Origin: Marisediminitalea aggregata
GTDB lineage: Bacteria; Pseudomonadota; Gammaproteobacteria; Enterobacterales; Alteromonadaceae
DNA length: 64,000 nucleotides
Direction: 5' to 3'
NCBI RefSeq assembly: GCF_900129565.1
Contig: NZ_FQWD01000001.1
Location: 434,001-498,000, forward strand
The number at the start of each line of letters is the position of its first letter. The stretch's first letter is position 1. The notes under the pieces are model-generated. The model ran no database searches. It saw nothing but the letters and a program-made list of their open reading frames with translations, and had not been told where the DNA came from. Shown here in pieces: positions 53,294 through 61,974 of this stretch. Both the position numbers and the translations under genes were made by a program.

Positions 53294-54075
53294 GTTACGG
53301 GGTCTGCGTGGCCAATAAAGCATTCTTAGATTCTAAGAGTTTAAATAACGCAACAAGACCGGTTATTCGTGACTTTTCCCTGACTATACACCCGGGAGAA
53401 TTTGTAGCCTTAACCGGGCCATCCGGGGCAGGAAAGAGCACGCTGCTGAATATCATGGCCGGCCTCGACAAGGATTTTAGCGGTGCCATTACCTACGGCG
53501 ACAACACGCTGAATACCCAACAAAATGCCAAAGTCGCACTGATGTTTCAGGAGCATCGCTTAATGCCCTGGTTAACGTTACAAGACAATGTTGCACTGGT
53601 TATCAATGGCTCGCGAAAAGCCAAAATCGACGGCGCCAGATACTGGCTCGAAGAAGTGGGCCTGGCTGACAACGCACAGTTTTTTCCGAATCAACTGTCG
53701 GGTGGCATGCTTAAACGCGCCGCGCTGGCCCGGGCGTTTGCTTATGAACCGGACATCCTGCTATTAGATGAACCCTTCTCCTCACTGGATATTCAAACCG
53801 CGTCGGACATAAAAGAACGTTTGTTACTGTTATGGGCGAAACAGCGCACGTCGGTATTACTGGTTACTCATGATGTTGACGAAGCGGTGGCACTCGCAGA
53901 CAGAGTCGTGGTTGCAGGCCGTTCTCCCATGAGCATAAAGCACCGAATGCAAATACCCCAGCCACGACCGAGACCCATCGACAACGCCGATATTCAAGCG
54001 ATTACCCAACAACTGCGCGCGTGGCTGACCGATGAGAAAAACCAAATACCACCAAACGTGCAAACGGCGGGGTAA
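53284..54075 (+). CDS. ABC importer ATPase, SsuB-like
   Basis: About 263 residues, one nucleotide-binding domain. Walker A GPSGAGKSTLLNIMAG, Q-loop LMFQEHRLMPWLT, signature LSGGMLKRAALARAFA (Gln replaced by Met, as in some relatives) and Walker B DILLLDEPFSSLD with the H-loop LLVTHDVDEA. GGAGGGG sets ATG 53284, which overlaps the permease by ten bases; a start at 53263 would put more overlap and has no site. It powers the importer upstream. Confidence 0.88.
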   Translation: MALSYGVCVANKAFLDSKSLNNATRPVIRDFSLTIHPGEFVALTGPSGAGKSTLLNIMAGLDKDFSGAITYGDNTLNTQQNAKVALMFQEHRLMPWLTLQDNVALVINGSRKAKIDGARYWLEEVGLADNAQFFPNQLSGGMLKRAALARAFAYEPDILLLDEPFSSLDIQTASDIKERLLLLWAKQRTSVLLVTHDVDEAVALADRVVVAGRSPMSIKHRMQIPQPRPRPIDNADIQAITQQLRAWLTDEKNQIPPNVQTAG

Positions 54076-54142
54076 AAGCATGCTACCGAACTTGTTAATC
54101 AATTGTGAAGCAGATAAAATCAAGCCTTGTCAGGGGGTTTTT

Positions 54143-55336
54143 ATGCTGTCTCATTCAATTCAACACGCGGTAAACGATACCTTCGCCCCAGCTGTTGCCC
54201 GTGCGGGCTCTGAAAGCCTGGATCCGGTCGTTGCAGCCAAAGAAATTTATACGTCACTTGCTGAATGCGAAGCCACTTGCGTGGTGTTCTATTGCTGTAC
54301 GCGTTACCCGCTGGAACAATTGTCAAAAGAGCTAAGTCGCTATTTTGGTGATATCACCGTTATAGGCTGTACATCTGCCGGTGAAATTACGCCTCTTGGC
54401 TGCAGAAAGCATTCCATTAGTGCCTTTGCGTTGAGCAAACAACATTTCTCAGTAGAGACTGCACTGATCGAGAATCTGGCGACCTTTTCAGAAACCGATG
54501 CCGATGAACTGGTTAGCGGCATGCTGGAAAATTTACGCAAGAGAACCGTCTCTGCCGGCCCCATCGAACAACACTGTTTTGGTTTAACCTTACTTGACGG
54601 CTTGTCAATTCGCGAAGAACTGGTTATTAATGCCCTGAATCTAAGTTTACAGGACATCCCGTTAGTTGGCGGCTCTGCCGGTGATGATCAGCATTTTGTA
54701 GACACCCAGGTCTTTTGCAATGGACGCTTTTACAGCCATGCAGCGGTGTTTATGCTGGTCAACACAAGCTGTCAGTTTGAAGTGTTCAGTTACCACCATC
54801 TGGCCCCCGAAGAAGAAAAACTGGTGGTGACCCAAACCGCACCAGGTCAACGCGTTGTCGAAGAATTTAACGCCGAACCCGCGGCATTGGAATACTGCAG
54901 AATTAACGGTCTAAAGCTGGAAGAACTCAGCTCTGAAGTATTCGCCATGAACCCCTTAGCCGTACAAATTGGCGATCAGCTGTATATTCGCAGCATCCAG
55001 CAGGTTAACGATGACCTGAGCCTCACATTCTTCTGTGCCATTGATGCAGGTATCGTGCTTACCCGCATGCAGTCAAGCGGCCTGCATGCCCATACCGCCA
55101 TGGTGTTGAACGAACTGCAACAACGGTTAGGCAATATTGACTTACTGATAGGGTTTGACTGTATTCACAGACGCGCGGAAATCGACAAGCTGGACCTGTG
55201 TGAGTCCATGTCGTCGTTGTACCGGGACCACCATATGATTGGGTTTAACACCTATGGTGAGCAAATCAATGGACTGCATCTGAATCACACCTTTACGGGT
55301 GTTGCCATTGGAGCGCCTCACCGGAGCCAGCCTTGA
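54143..55336 (+). CDS. nosP: NosP-like FIST-domain nitric-oxide-sensing protein
   Basis: About 397 residues, a FIST_N plus FIST_C protein. FIST_N is seen in CEATCVVFYCCTRYPLEQL, FGDITVIGCTSAGEITPLG, and DGLSIREELVINAL with GGSAGDD; FIST_C follows (about 240-390) to HTFTGVAIGAP. In Pseudomonas aeruginosa NosP binds haem and NO and inhibits the kinase NahK encoded next door. Here too the kinase gene follows with a four-base overlap. AGGGGG lies seven bases before ATG 54143; a longer start at 54032 is not supported. Haem binding in this protein is inferred, not seen. Confidence 0.85.
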   Translation: MLSHSIQHAVNDTFAPAVARAGSESLDPVVAAKEIYTSLAECEATCVVFYCCTRYPLEQLSKELSRYFGDITVIGCTSAGEITPLGCRKHSISAFALSKQHFSVETALIENLATFSETDADELVSGMLENLRKRTVSAGPIEQHCFGLTLLDGLSIREELVINALNLSLQDIPLVGGSAGDDQHFVDTQVFCNGRFYSHAAVFMLVNTSCQFEVFSYHHLAPEEEKLVVTQTAPGQRVVEEFNAEPAALEYCRINGLKLEELSSEVFAMNPLAVQIGDQLYIRSIQQVNDDLSLTFFCAIDAGIVLTRMQSSGLHAHTAMVLNELQQRLGNIDLLIGFDCIHRRAEIDKLDLCESMSSLYRDHHMIGFNTYGEQINGLHLNHTFTGVAIGAPHRSQP

Positions 55337-58017
55337 GCAAACCTGCCAACACTGAGGTCGCATCAACGCCACCACCAATAGAAGCAGAAAACCCCGCCGA
55401 TGAACTGGCGCGCCTGCGCTACGAAAACGAAAAACTGCAAAAAATCAATCGCGTACTCATGCGACGCGTTGAAATGGGCTGGGGAAATCACTCCGACGCC
55501 TACCAGTCTTTCGAAGACGCCGCCATGCTGGCAGACAAAGTAAAAGAGCGGACCTATCGCTTACAACAAACCCTGCATCGTCTGGAAGAGTCCAACAAAG
55601 AACTGGAACAGGCACGCCGCGATACCGAGCAAAGCCAGATTCAGGCGGAGCAGGATCGACAGCGCTTGCGCGACGCGATTGAAAGTATTTCTGACGCATT
55701 CGCTTTGTTCGACTCAGACCGAAAAATGGTGATGGTGAACAGCCGCTGTGCGGATTTCTGGCGACAACACAATATCGAGTTTGAACTGGGAGTTACCACG
55801 TTCCAGGAGATCACCGCCGCGTCACTGGTGGTGGTGGACAAAGACGCCAAAGCCCAGAAAAAAGTGGGCGTGCACCACGACCCCATCGCCCAAACCATTT
55901 TCAAACTGCGCGATGGCACCTGGATTCAAATGCAGGAGCGCATTACTCACGACGGTGGTCTGGTGGTGGTTTATACCGACATCACGTCGATAAAACTGGC
56001 TGAAGAACTGCGCTATGAAACCGCCATGACTGAACAGGCCGAACTGCTAAAAGCCACACTGGAAAACATGTCGCAGGGCGTCGTGCTGATAAACGCAGAT
56101 GGTCTTCTCGAAACCTGGAACCAGCCATTCCTGTCTTTCATTGGTATGCCTGACTCCAACGTCAGCCGAGGCGAAGAATTCGCCCGCCTGATGTCACAAA
56201 CACCTGCCGCGCAAACCTTGTATAACGCACTGGCTCTGGATCAGTCACAGGACACGCCATTTATGGAAGTCGAGACGGTACTCAGCGATGATCTGGTGTT
56301 GTTGAACCGCCGAAGCCTGATCCCCTCCGGTGGTATGTTGTTTACCTTTGCCGACATCACTGAGCGCAGTCGCAGTCAGCAAGCGTTAAAAGAAAGTGAG
56401 CAGCGCATCCGCCTGATCACTGATGCGATGCCGGCGCTGATTTCTTATGTGAACAAAGAGCACTGCTATGAATTCGTTAATCGCGAATTTGAAAAGTGGT
56501 TTAACCGTTCTCGCAAGGAAATCATCAACCACCACTTGCGCGATGTGCTAGGCGAACAGGAGTACAACAACCTGTCTATCCATATTGCCCGGGCCATGTT
56601 GGGTCAGGCGGTGAATTTTGAAATTGAACACAGTCGCGACCCAGACAATGTGAGAATCTCAAATAAAACCTACATTCCACATTTCGATGAGCAGCGCAAT
56701 GTCATAGGCTTCTTCGCACTGGAACAGGACGTTACCGAACAGCGTCGTACCGCACGTGCCCTAAAACACGCCTATGACTACATGGAGCAGCGGGTTAACC
56801 AGCGCACCAAGAAAATCTCCGAGATAAACCTGCAGTTACGCAACGAGATTGAAGAGCGTCAGTTAGCAGAAGTGAAGCTGCTGGAAGCCAAGCGAGAAGC
56901 GGATCAGGCCAACGAGTCCAAATCCAAATTCCTTGCAGCAACCAGCCACGATTTGTTGCAGCCAATGAACTCGGCACGATTATTCGCTGATGCGCTAAAC
57001 GATTTATCACTGAGTGATGAAGCACAAAAACTGATGACCTCTTTGAGTTATTCGCTGGAGAATCTGGAGTCATTGATCAGTGCGTTGGTTGATATCTCCA
57101 AGCTGGAAGCCGGACTCATAGAGCCGGTGCTTGATGACTTTGAGATTGATGATCTGATTAACAACATGGCAGCCGAATTTGCCCCTCAAGCAAAATCGAA
57201 AGGCCTTAAATTCAAGGTGAAAACCACGCAGAAGCTGGTGCATTCCGACAACTATCTGCTGGCCCGCATACTGCGTAATTTGTTGAGTAACGCCTTGCGA
57301 TACACCAATGAAGGCGGCATTTTGCTGGGCGTACGCCGACGTAAGCAAGGCGTTCAGATCCAGGTAATCGACACCGGCATTGGTATCCCTCAGGATAAAC
57401 TGTCTGACATATTTCGCGAGTTTAACCGACTGGATGCGAAGAAGCGCCGACACGACAAAGGCCTGGGGCTTGGTCTGGCCATTGTGGAACGGTTGGCCAG
57501 CGTGATGAACCTGTCAATATCAGTTAGCTCAGTAGAAGGCAGGGGCTCCTGCTTTAGCATTACGCTGCCTTATGCTGATATCAAAAATCAGAAAGCCAAA
57601 CCCGCGCCCGCACCGCTCATAGATCGCTTCAACGACAAGCTGGAAGGCGCGCGCATTCTGTTAATCGATAACGACGAAGAAATCTGTAAAGGCATGGAAA
57701 CTGTGCTGGGCAGCTGGAATTGTAATGTGACGTCGGTGCAAACATTGGAAGAACTCAGCGAGCCTGAATTCTTAACTGAGCTGGACCCACAACTTATTAT
57801 TGCTGACTACCACCTGGACGACGGAGATACCGGTTTCGACGCGCTTGCTATTACCCGCGAGCACTTAACCCCCCATCCACCGGTTATCATGATCACCGCC
57901 AACTACACTAATGAACTGCGTCAGCAGGTGCGAGAGCAGGGGTATTCGCTGCTAAATAAACCGGTTAAGCCCCACAAGATGAAACTCGCCCTGTCGAATC
58001 TGCTATCAAATCAGTAG
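55333..58017 (+). CDS. nahK: NahK/ErcS'-like hybrid sensor histidine kinase
   Basis: 894 residues. A coiled coil (about 25-105), three PAS regions (about 110-225, 235-345 and 355-470), HisKA with His539 in ATSHDLLQPMNSARLFADAL, HATPase (GLGLGLAIVERLASVMN), and a C-terminal receiver with Asp825 (LIIADYHLDDGDTG). No membrane helix, so cytosolic. It matches NahK, a phosphorelay kinase for biofilm and motility in Pseudomonas. The start is a TTG (55333), sharing four bases with the nosP stop; GGAG precedes it. Partners HptB-like phosphotransfer and response regulator not identified, though the LuxR regulator at 59380 is near. Confidence 0.88.
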   Translation: MSKPANTEVASTPPPIEAENPADELARLRYENEKLQKINRVLMRRVEMGWGNHSDAYQSFEDAAMLADKVKERTYRLQQTLHRLEESNKELEQARRDTEQSQIQAEQDRQRLRDAIESISDAFALFDSDRKMVMVNSRCADFWRQHNIEFELGVTTFQEITAASLVVVDKDAKAQKKVGVHHDPIAQTIFKLRDGTWIQMQERITHDGGLVVVYTDITSIKLAEELRYETAMTEQAELLKATLENMSQGVVLINADGLLETWNQPFLSFIGMPDSNVSRGEEFARLMSQTPAAQTLYNALALDQSQDTPFMEVETVLSDDLVLLNRRSLIPSGGMLFTFADITERSRSQQALKESEQRIRLITDAMPALISYVNKEHCYEFVNREFEKWFNRSRKEIINHHLRDVLGEQEYNNLSIHIARAMLGQAVNFEIEHSRDPDNVRISNKTYIPHFDEQRNVIGFFALEQDVTEQRRTARALKHAYDYMEQRVNQRTKKISEINLQLRNEIEERQLAEVKLLEAKREADQANESKSKFLAATSHDLLQPMNSARLFADALNDLSLSDEAQKLMTSLSYSLENLESLISALVDISKLEAGLIEPVLDDFEIDDLINNMAAEFAPQAKSKGLKFKVKTTQKLVHSDNYLLARILRNLLSNALRYTNEGGILLGVRRRKQGVQIQVIDTGIGIPQDKLSDIFREFNRLDAKKRRHDKGLGLGLAIVERLASVMNLSISVSSVEGRGSCFSITLPYADIKNQKAKPAPAPLIDRFNDKLEGARILLIDNDEEICKGMETVLGSWNCNVTSVQTLEELSEPEFLTELDPQLIIADYHLDDGDTGFDALAITREHLTPHPPVIMITANYTNELRQQVREQGYSLLNKPVKPHKMKLALSNLLSNQ

Positions 58018-58430
58018 AAGGACTGGTAAACCGCCGCGGCCACGACCAGCGCTTCTAAAACAACGTATGGGTACATCACTGTCGGACGAAGGGATTGTTT
58101 AATGTATTCGGCAATGAGTGCGCCGCCTGAGTTGGCCTGAGCCTGATAAGCAGAGTTGAACTGACAGTCTGTCGGCGTACCGGATTCTCTTATTTCAGCT
58201 TCAATCTGAAGTAAACGCTGCTCAAAACGCCCCTGGAATGTTTTCCATATTCCATCCTGCAACCACAGCACACCAATTAATGCTATCGCGAACAGCACTG
58301 GCAACTGGGTAAGTAATGCAATTGCTGTCAGCAGCACTGCCACTAGCTTTATAATTAGACTGTATTTTTCGTAACTGTCGAACTGATTCTGCAGTGTTTG
58401 CCACTCCAGTGACAACGTCTCAGGGCCCAT
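58011..58430 (-). CDS. Uncharacterised membrane protein
   Basis: 139 residues with two adjacent membrane helices (about 25-60: IIKLVAVLLTAIALLTQLPV and FAIALIGVLWLQDGIWKTF) and a third at the end (YPYVVLEALVVAAAVYQSFY). The cytosolic part between them, about 65-110, is charged and helical. Proteins like this occur near PQQ alcohol-dehydrogenase clusters in Pseudomonas (recalled, weak). Its 3' end overlaps the nahK 3' end by seven bases in convergent orientation. Function unknown. Confidence 0.6.
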   Translation of the reverse strand: MGPETLSLEWQTLQNQFDSYEKYSLIIKLVAVLLTAIALLTQLPVLFAIALIGVLWLQDGIWKTFQGRFEQRLLQIEAEIRESGTPTDCQFNSAYQAQANSGGALIAEYIKQSLRPTVMYPYVVLEALVVAAAVYQSFY

Positions 58431-58711
58431 TAGGCTTTGTCCTTTAATAAATGGATAATTTATGGCTCTATCATAATGGACAAGCGTATAAGCAGCCAGC
58501 CTCTGAATCAGTAGTTAATTTAAGTGAGTTTGCACACGCTCGACCCATGCCCCACTTTTATTACTTGAACAATAAGCTCCTGACCTCTTATTTCGTAAAT
58601 AATCCGATAAAGGCCCTGGCGAACGCAGAAAAGGAGGTACAGCTAAAAAAATACAAAACCCCCCGGAACAGTAAAACTGTCCCGAGGACATAGAACGGAA
58701 TAAACCAGTGT

Positions 58712-59380
58712 TTAGTTACGCATTAAGTACTGGTTAAAGTCGATGCTGGCCGCACAGAGCGCCGCCTGAATACGGTTGTGAACGTTTAGCTTGGTCAGAA
58801 TAGCCGACACGTGGGCTTTTACCGTGGTCTCCGCAATATTGAGTTCGTAGGCAATTTGCTTATTGGATTTGCCTTTTGCAATACACTCAAACACCAGTAA
58901 CTGACGACGGGTCAGCGCGCCGATTAATTTAGGATCGATTTGTTGCGAGGCCTGCTCTTCGCGAGGCTTATTATTTCCGCCTTTACGAATAATGTCGGGC
59001 GGCAAATACACCTGACCAGAGAGCACCTGCTGCAGTGCCGCTACAATCTGTTCGCAGCTGGATGACTTGGTAATGAAACCCACAGCGCCATAAGTAAAGG
59101 CTTGCAGCACAACGTTTTTGTCTTCTTCCGCAGACACAATAACGATCGGAATTTCCGGGTACTGGTTGCGAAAACGAACGATACCGTTTAGCCCGTCCAT
59201 GCCCGGCATGTTGAGGTCGAGTAACACCAGGTCGATATCAGGGTTCTCTTCGGCAGTGTTGAGGGCTTCTTCCAGATCAGTACAACTGATAGTTTTGGTA
59301 TCAGGGATATTGCGCTCAACAAAGTCCGTGATCGCGTACTGGAACAAGGGATGGTCGTCTGCAACTAATATTTCTACCAT
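58712..59380 (-). CDS. LuxR-type response regulator, ExaE/ErbR/PedR-like
   Basis: About 222 residues, NarL/FixJ-type. Receiver domain (about 1-120) with Asp55 in LVLLDLNMPGMDG and Lys in FITKSSS; HTH domain (about 155-215): LTRRQLLVFECIAKGKSNKQ, NIAETTVKAHVSAILTKLNV. In Pseudomonas such regulators (ExaE, ErbR/AgmR, PedR) switch on the PQQ ethanol dehydrogenase and ABC genes. The GTG at 59389 is possible, but ATG 59380 has AGGG eight bases before it. It lies between the kinase and the PedC/B/A-like genes. A cognate kinase could be NahK (inference). Confidence 0.88.
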   Translation of the reverse strand: MVEILVADDHPLFQYAITDFVERNIPDTKTISCTDLEEALNTAEENPDIDLVLLDLNMPGMDGLNGIVRFRNQYPEIPIVIVSAEEDKNVVLQAFTYGAVGFITKSSSCEQIVAALQQVLSGQVYLPPDIIRKGGNNKPREEQASQQIDPKLIGALTRRQLLVFECIAKGKSNKQIAYELNIAETTVKAHVSAILTKLNVHNRIQAALCAASIDFNQYLMRN

Positions 59381-59464
59381 GTGTGTCACCCTGCTTATAT
59401 ATTGTTAGTTATTTTAGTGGATGTGGGCCTGTTTAGCGAATCTACCACACCCGTGTGCGCGGCG

Positions 59465-60259
59465 TCAGCCACCTACTTTGCGGCGTACCATGCCACGCTT
59501 GGGGTCGTATCCCCAAATTGCCAGTCCTATAAACGCTAGTGTACAACCCAAGGTTACCGCTAACGCCTGAGCGTTAAACTGGCTGTACATGGCAAAGCGA
59601 ATCAACTCTACTGCGTGCGTGAATGGATTGAACAGACAAAGCTGATACAACCACTCACTCGACTCCTGCATTTTCCACAATGGGTAAAGCGCCGAAGAGA
59701 GGAAGAACATGGGAAACACCACAAAATTCATCACCCCGGCAAAATTCTCTAATTGTTTTATAAATGACGACAGCAACAGCCCCAGTGCGCCCAGCATCAA
59801 CGCCGTAAGCACCAGTGCAGGCAATACTACTAGGTAGCCTATTGGCTCAGCCTGTACGTCCAGCAACCATGCAATGGCGAAAAAAGCGTAAACCTGCAAT
59901 GTTGAGATAAACGCGCCCGCAAGCAGTTTACTCACCAATAAAAATGATCTTGGCATTGGGCTGGTCAGCAGCACTTTCATACTGCCCATCTCGCGGTCAT
60001 ACACCATCGACAGCGAACTTTGCATACCGTTAAAGAGCATAATGACACCGGCTAATCCCGGTACGATATACACTTCGTAAGTAATGTAAGTCTCATAAGG
60101 GGGAATAATCGCCACGCCCAGCGCCGCACGAAAACCTGCCGCAAAGACCACCAGCCATAATAGCGGGCGCACCAGCGCACTGATCAGGCGTGAGCGCTGC
60201 TGCCAAAAGCGCAGTAGCTCGCGAATAAGGATGCCGGTAAAACACGTAAAATAAGCCAT
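59465..60259 (-). CDS. PedC-like ABC-2 permease of the PQQ alcohol system
   Basis: 264 residues, ABC-2 type permease with six helices (LLWLVVFAAGFRAALGVAII, then FISTLQVYAFFAIAWLL and VMNFVVFPMFFLSSALYPLW). It matches the permease called PedC in Pseudomonas alcohol-oxidation loci, of uncertain substrate, possibly alcohol or toxic-product efflux. The DREMGSMKVLLTSPMPRSFL loop is typical of ABC-2 proteins. Its ATG shares one base with the stop of the ATPase gene, so both are made together. The last gene of the four-gene operon starting at 63156. Confidence 0.88.
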   Translation of the reverse strand: MAYFTCFTGILIRELLRFWQQRSRLISALVRPLLWLVVFAAGFRAALGVAIIPPYETYITYEVYIVPGLAGVIMLFNGMQSSLSMVYDREMGSMKVLLTSPMPRSFLLVSKLLAGAFISTLQVYAFFAIAWLLDVQAEPIGYLVVLPALVLTALMLGALGLLLSSFIKQLENFAGVMNFVVFPMFFLSSALYPLWKMQESSEWLYQLCLFNPFTHAVELIRFAMYSQFNAQALAVTLGCTLAFIGLAIWGYDPKRGMVRRKVGG

Positions 60260-60996
60260 TATTGCCCGCCACTCATGTGCATCTGGCGATAGAGCTGCTG
60301 CACGGTTTCGACTCCCAGAGATTTCATTGCTTCTTCACAGCGCTGCTGTAACTTTACCTGCCCGTTCAGCAACACAATGAGTTCATCATTGGGTTTGACT
60401 TCGTCAATCAGGTGAGTCGACGACAGAATTGTAATCCCCTCGCTGTCGCACAATGCCCGTAAGTGCGTATTCATCGCGTCGCGGGTGTTCTGGTCGAGGC
60501 CGACTGTGGCTTCATCCAGCAGTAGTAACTTGGGCTTGTGCAATAATGCCCGGGCAATTTCAACACGTCGGCGATGCCCGCCATTTAATGCTCTGACCTT
60601 GTCTTTCGCTCTGTCAGCCAGGCCAAAACGCGCCAGCTCTTCTTCAATTCGCTGGCGAGTTAACGCGCCTGACATGCCTTGTAAACTGGCGTGGTACTGG
60701 AGGTTTTGGGTTACTGTTAAATCCAGATCCAGGGTGGGTTGCTGAAACACTATACCCAACTGCTTCAGCGCAAAGCGGGTATGTTTTTGGGTATTTTTCC
60801 CCATCAGGTTCAGTGAGCCGCTCACCGGACGAAGTAACTGGCAAATCAACGAAAACAGCGTACTCTTACCTGCCCCATTCGGACCAAGCAGCGCATAGTA
60901 TTTACCTGAATTAAGCGATAACGAAATATCGCTCAACACCTGTTTTTCGCCGTACTGAAAGCCTAGCTGGTCGATAGCCAGCACTTCATCAATCAT
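60259..60996 (-). CDS. PedB-like ABC ATPase of the PQQ alcohol system
   Basis: 245 residues. Walker A GPNGAGKSTLFSLIC; Q-loop VFQQPTLD; signature LNGGHRRRVEIARALL, with His in place of the usual Gln of LSGGQ, a trait I recall for this PQQ-associated subfamily; Walker B LLLLDEATVGLD. It pairs with the permease (one-base overlap) and follows the beta-propeller gene with an ATGA overlap. Probably an exporter, but the cargo is unknown. Confidence 0.9.
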   Translation of the reverse strand: MIDEVLAIDQLGFQYGEKQVLSDISLSLNSGKYYALLGPNGAGKSTLFSLICQLLRPVSGSLNLMGKNTQKHTRFALKQLGIVFQQPTLDLDLTVTQNLQYHASLQGMSGALTRQRIEEELARFGLADRAKDKVRALNGGHRRRVEIARALLHKPKLLLLDEATVGLDQNTRDAMNTHLRALCDSEGITILSSTHLIDEVKPNDELIVLLNGQVKLQQRCEEAMKSLGVETVQQLYRQMHMSGGQ

Positions 60997-61973
60997 GGTT
61001 TGACTACCACTCCCCAGGGATAACGCCCGGCCTTAATGGTTTTCACTACTTTGAGTTTATTCACATCTATCACCGATACATCACCGCTCACCCCATTGGT
61101 TGTCAGCAGCTTAGAATGATTGTCGGCAAAGGCCAACTGCCATACACGACGACCGACCAGTAGGTAATCCAGAACTTCGTAGGTTTTCGCGTCGACGACA
61201 GCCACATGGTTAGCCGGGCCAAGGGCAATAAAGGCATACTTACCATCGTCGGTGAGCTTAATACCGACCGGTTGAATTTTGTCTCGGTGTACGCCAGGTA
61301 TTTTGAAACGAATGGTATGGTTAATCTGGCGCGTAGTCGTGTCTACAATCGCTACCGTTCCGCCAATTTCAGCAGATGCCCAAACCAGGCTGCCATCTTT
61401 GCTAAATTCAACATGACGCGGCCGCTGGTCTACCAGCGTATTGTCTACCAGCTCATGTGTGCTGGTGTCGATCCAGTGCAGCATATTGGTGGTTTCAGAG
61501 GTATTAATAACCCATTTACCATCCGGGCTCACCGCCATGCCTTCCGGCTCTATCCCCACGTCAATCTGTGCAATGACCGTTCGGGACTCGGTATCTACCA
61601 CCGTCACTACCGCGCTGTCTTCATTGGCGATGTACAAATGGCGATTGTTGGGGTGTAGCGCAAATTGCTCAGGGTCTTCGCCCGATGGCAAGTTGTGCAG
61701 AATACGGTTAGTCGCAACGTCCATTACCTGCACGGCATCGGATTCACTGGCGCAAATATACAGGTATTTGTAGTCCTGGCTGAAGATGATCCCCCTGGGG
61801 CGCATCCCCACATCCACGGTGTTAGTGACTTCCAGAGAGTCCGTATCGATTATCGTCAGCGTGTCGCTTTTCTCGTTTGAAACATAAGCGGTTTCAGCTT
61901 GTACCGCTGCCGGCAAGGCTAACAAGCTGACCATCGTCAATTTAGCAAAACGATTTACATTGAACAGATTCAT
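60993..61973 (-). CDS. PQQ-associated YVTN beta-propeller protein
   Basis: 326 residues, exported (KLTMVSLLALPAAVQA). It is made of about seven repeats of the YVTN type: TAYVSNEKSDTLTIIDTDS, VTNTVDVGMRPRGIIFSQD, and so on, each about 40-45 residues with a VDT-x-x-x-x-V turn. Such periplasmic propeller proteins (PedA1-like, PP_2669) occur in Pseudomonas PQQ alcohol loci. The role may be binding of a small molecule or an assembly partner of the ABC exporter. It overlaps the ATPase gene by four bases. Confidence 0.88.
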   Translation of the reverse strand: MNLFNVNRFAKLTMVSLLALPAAVQAETAYVSNEKSDTLTIIDTDSLEVTNTVDVGMRPRGIIFSQDYKYLYICASESDAVQVMDVATNRILHNLPSGEDPEQFALHPNNRHLYIANEDSAVVTVVDTESRTVIAQIDVGIEPEGMAVSPDGKWVINTSETTNMLHWIDTSTHELVDNTLVDQRPRHVEFSKDGSLVWASAEIGGTVAIVDTTTRQINHTIRFKIPGVHRDKIQPVGIKLTDDGKYAFIALGPANHVAVVDAKTYEVLDYLLVGRRVWQLAFADNHSKLLTTNGVSGDVSVIDVNKLKVVKTIKAGRYPWGVVVKP

Positions 61974-61974
61974 A

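Noticed and set aside
58451..58693. 80-codon plus-strand frame between the two minus-strand genes near nahK
   Set aside because: No ribosome-binding site, no domain, and it ends in a hairpin-like GGAACAGT/ACTGTCC region. It could be real, but cannot be supported.
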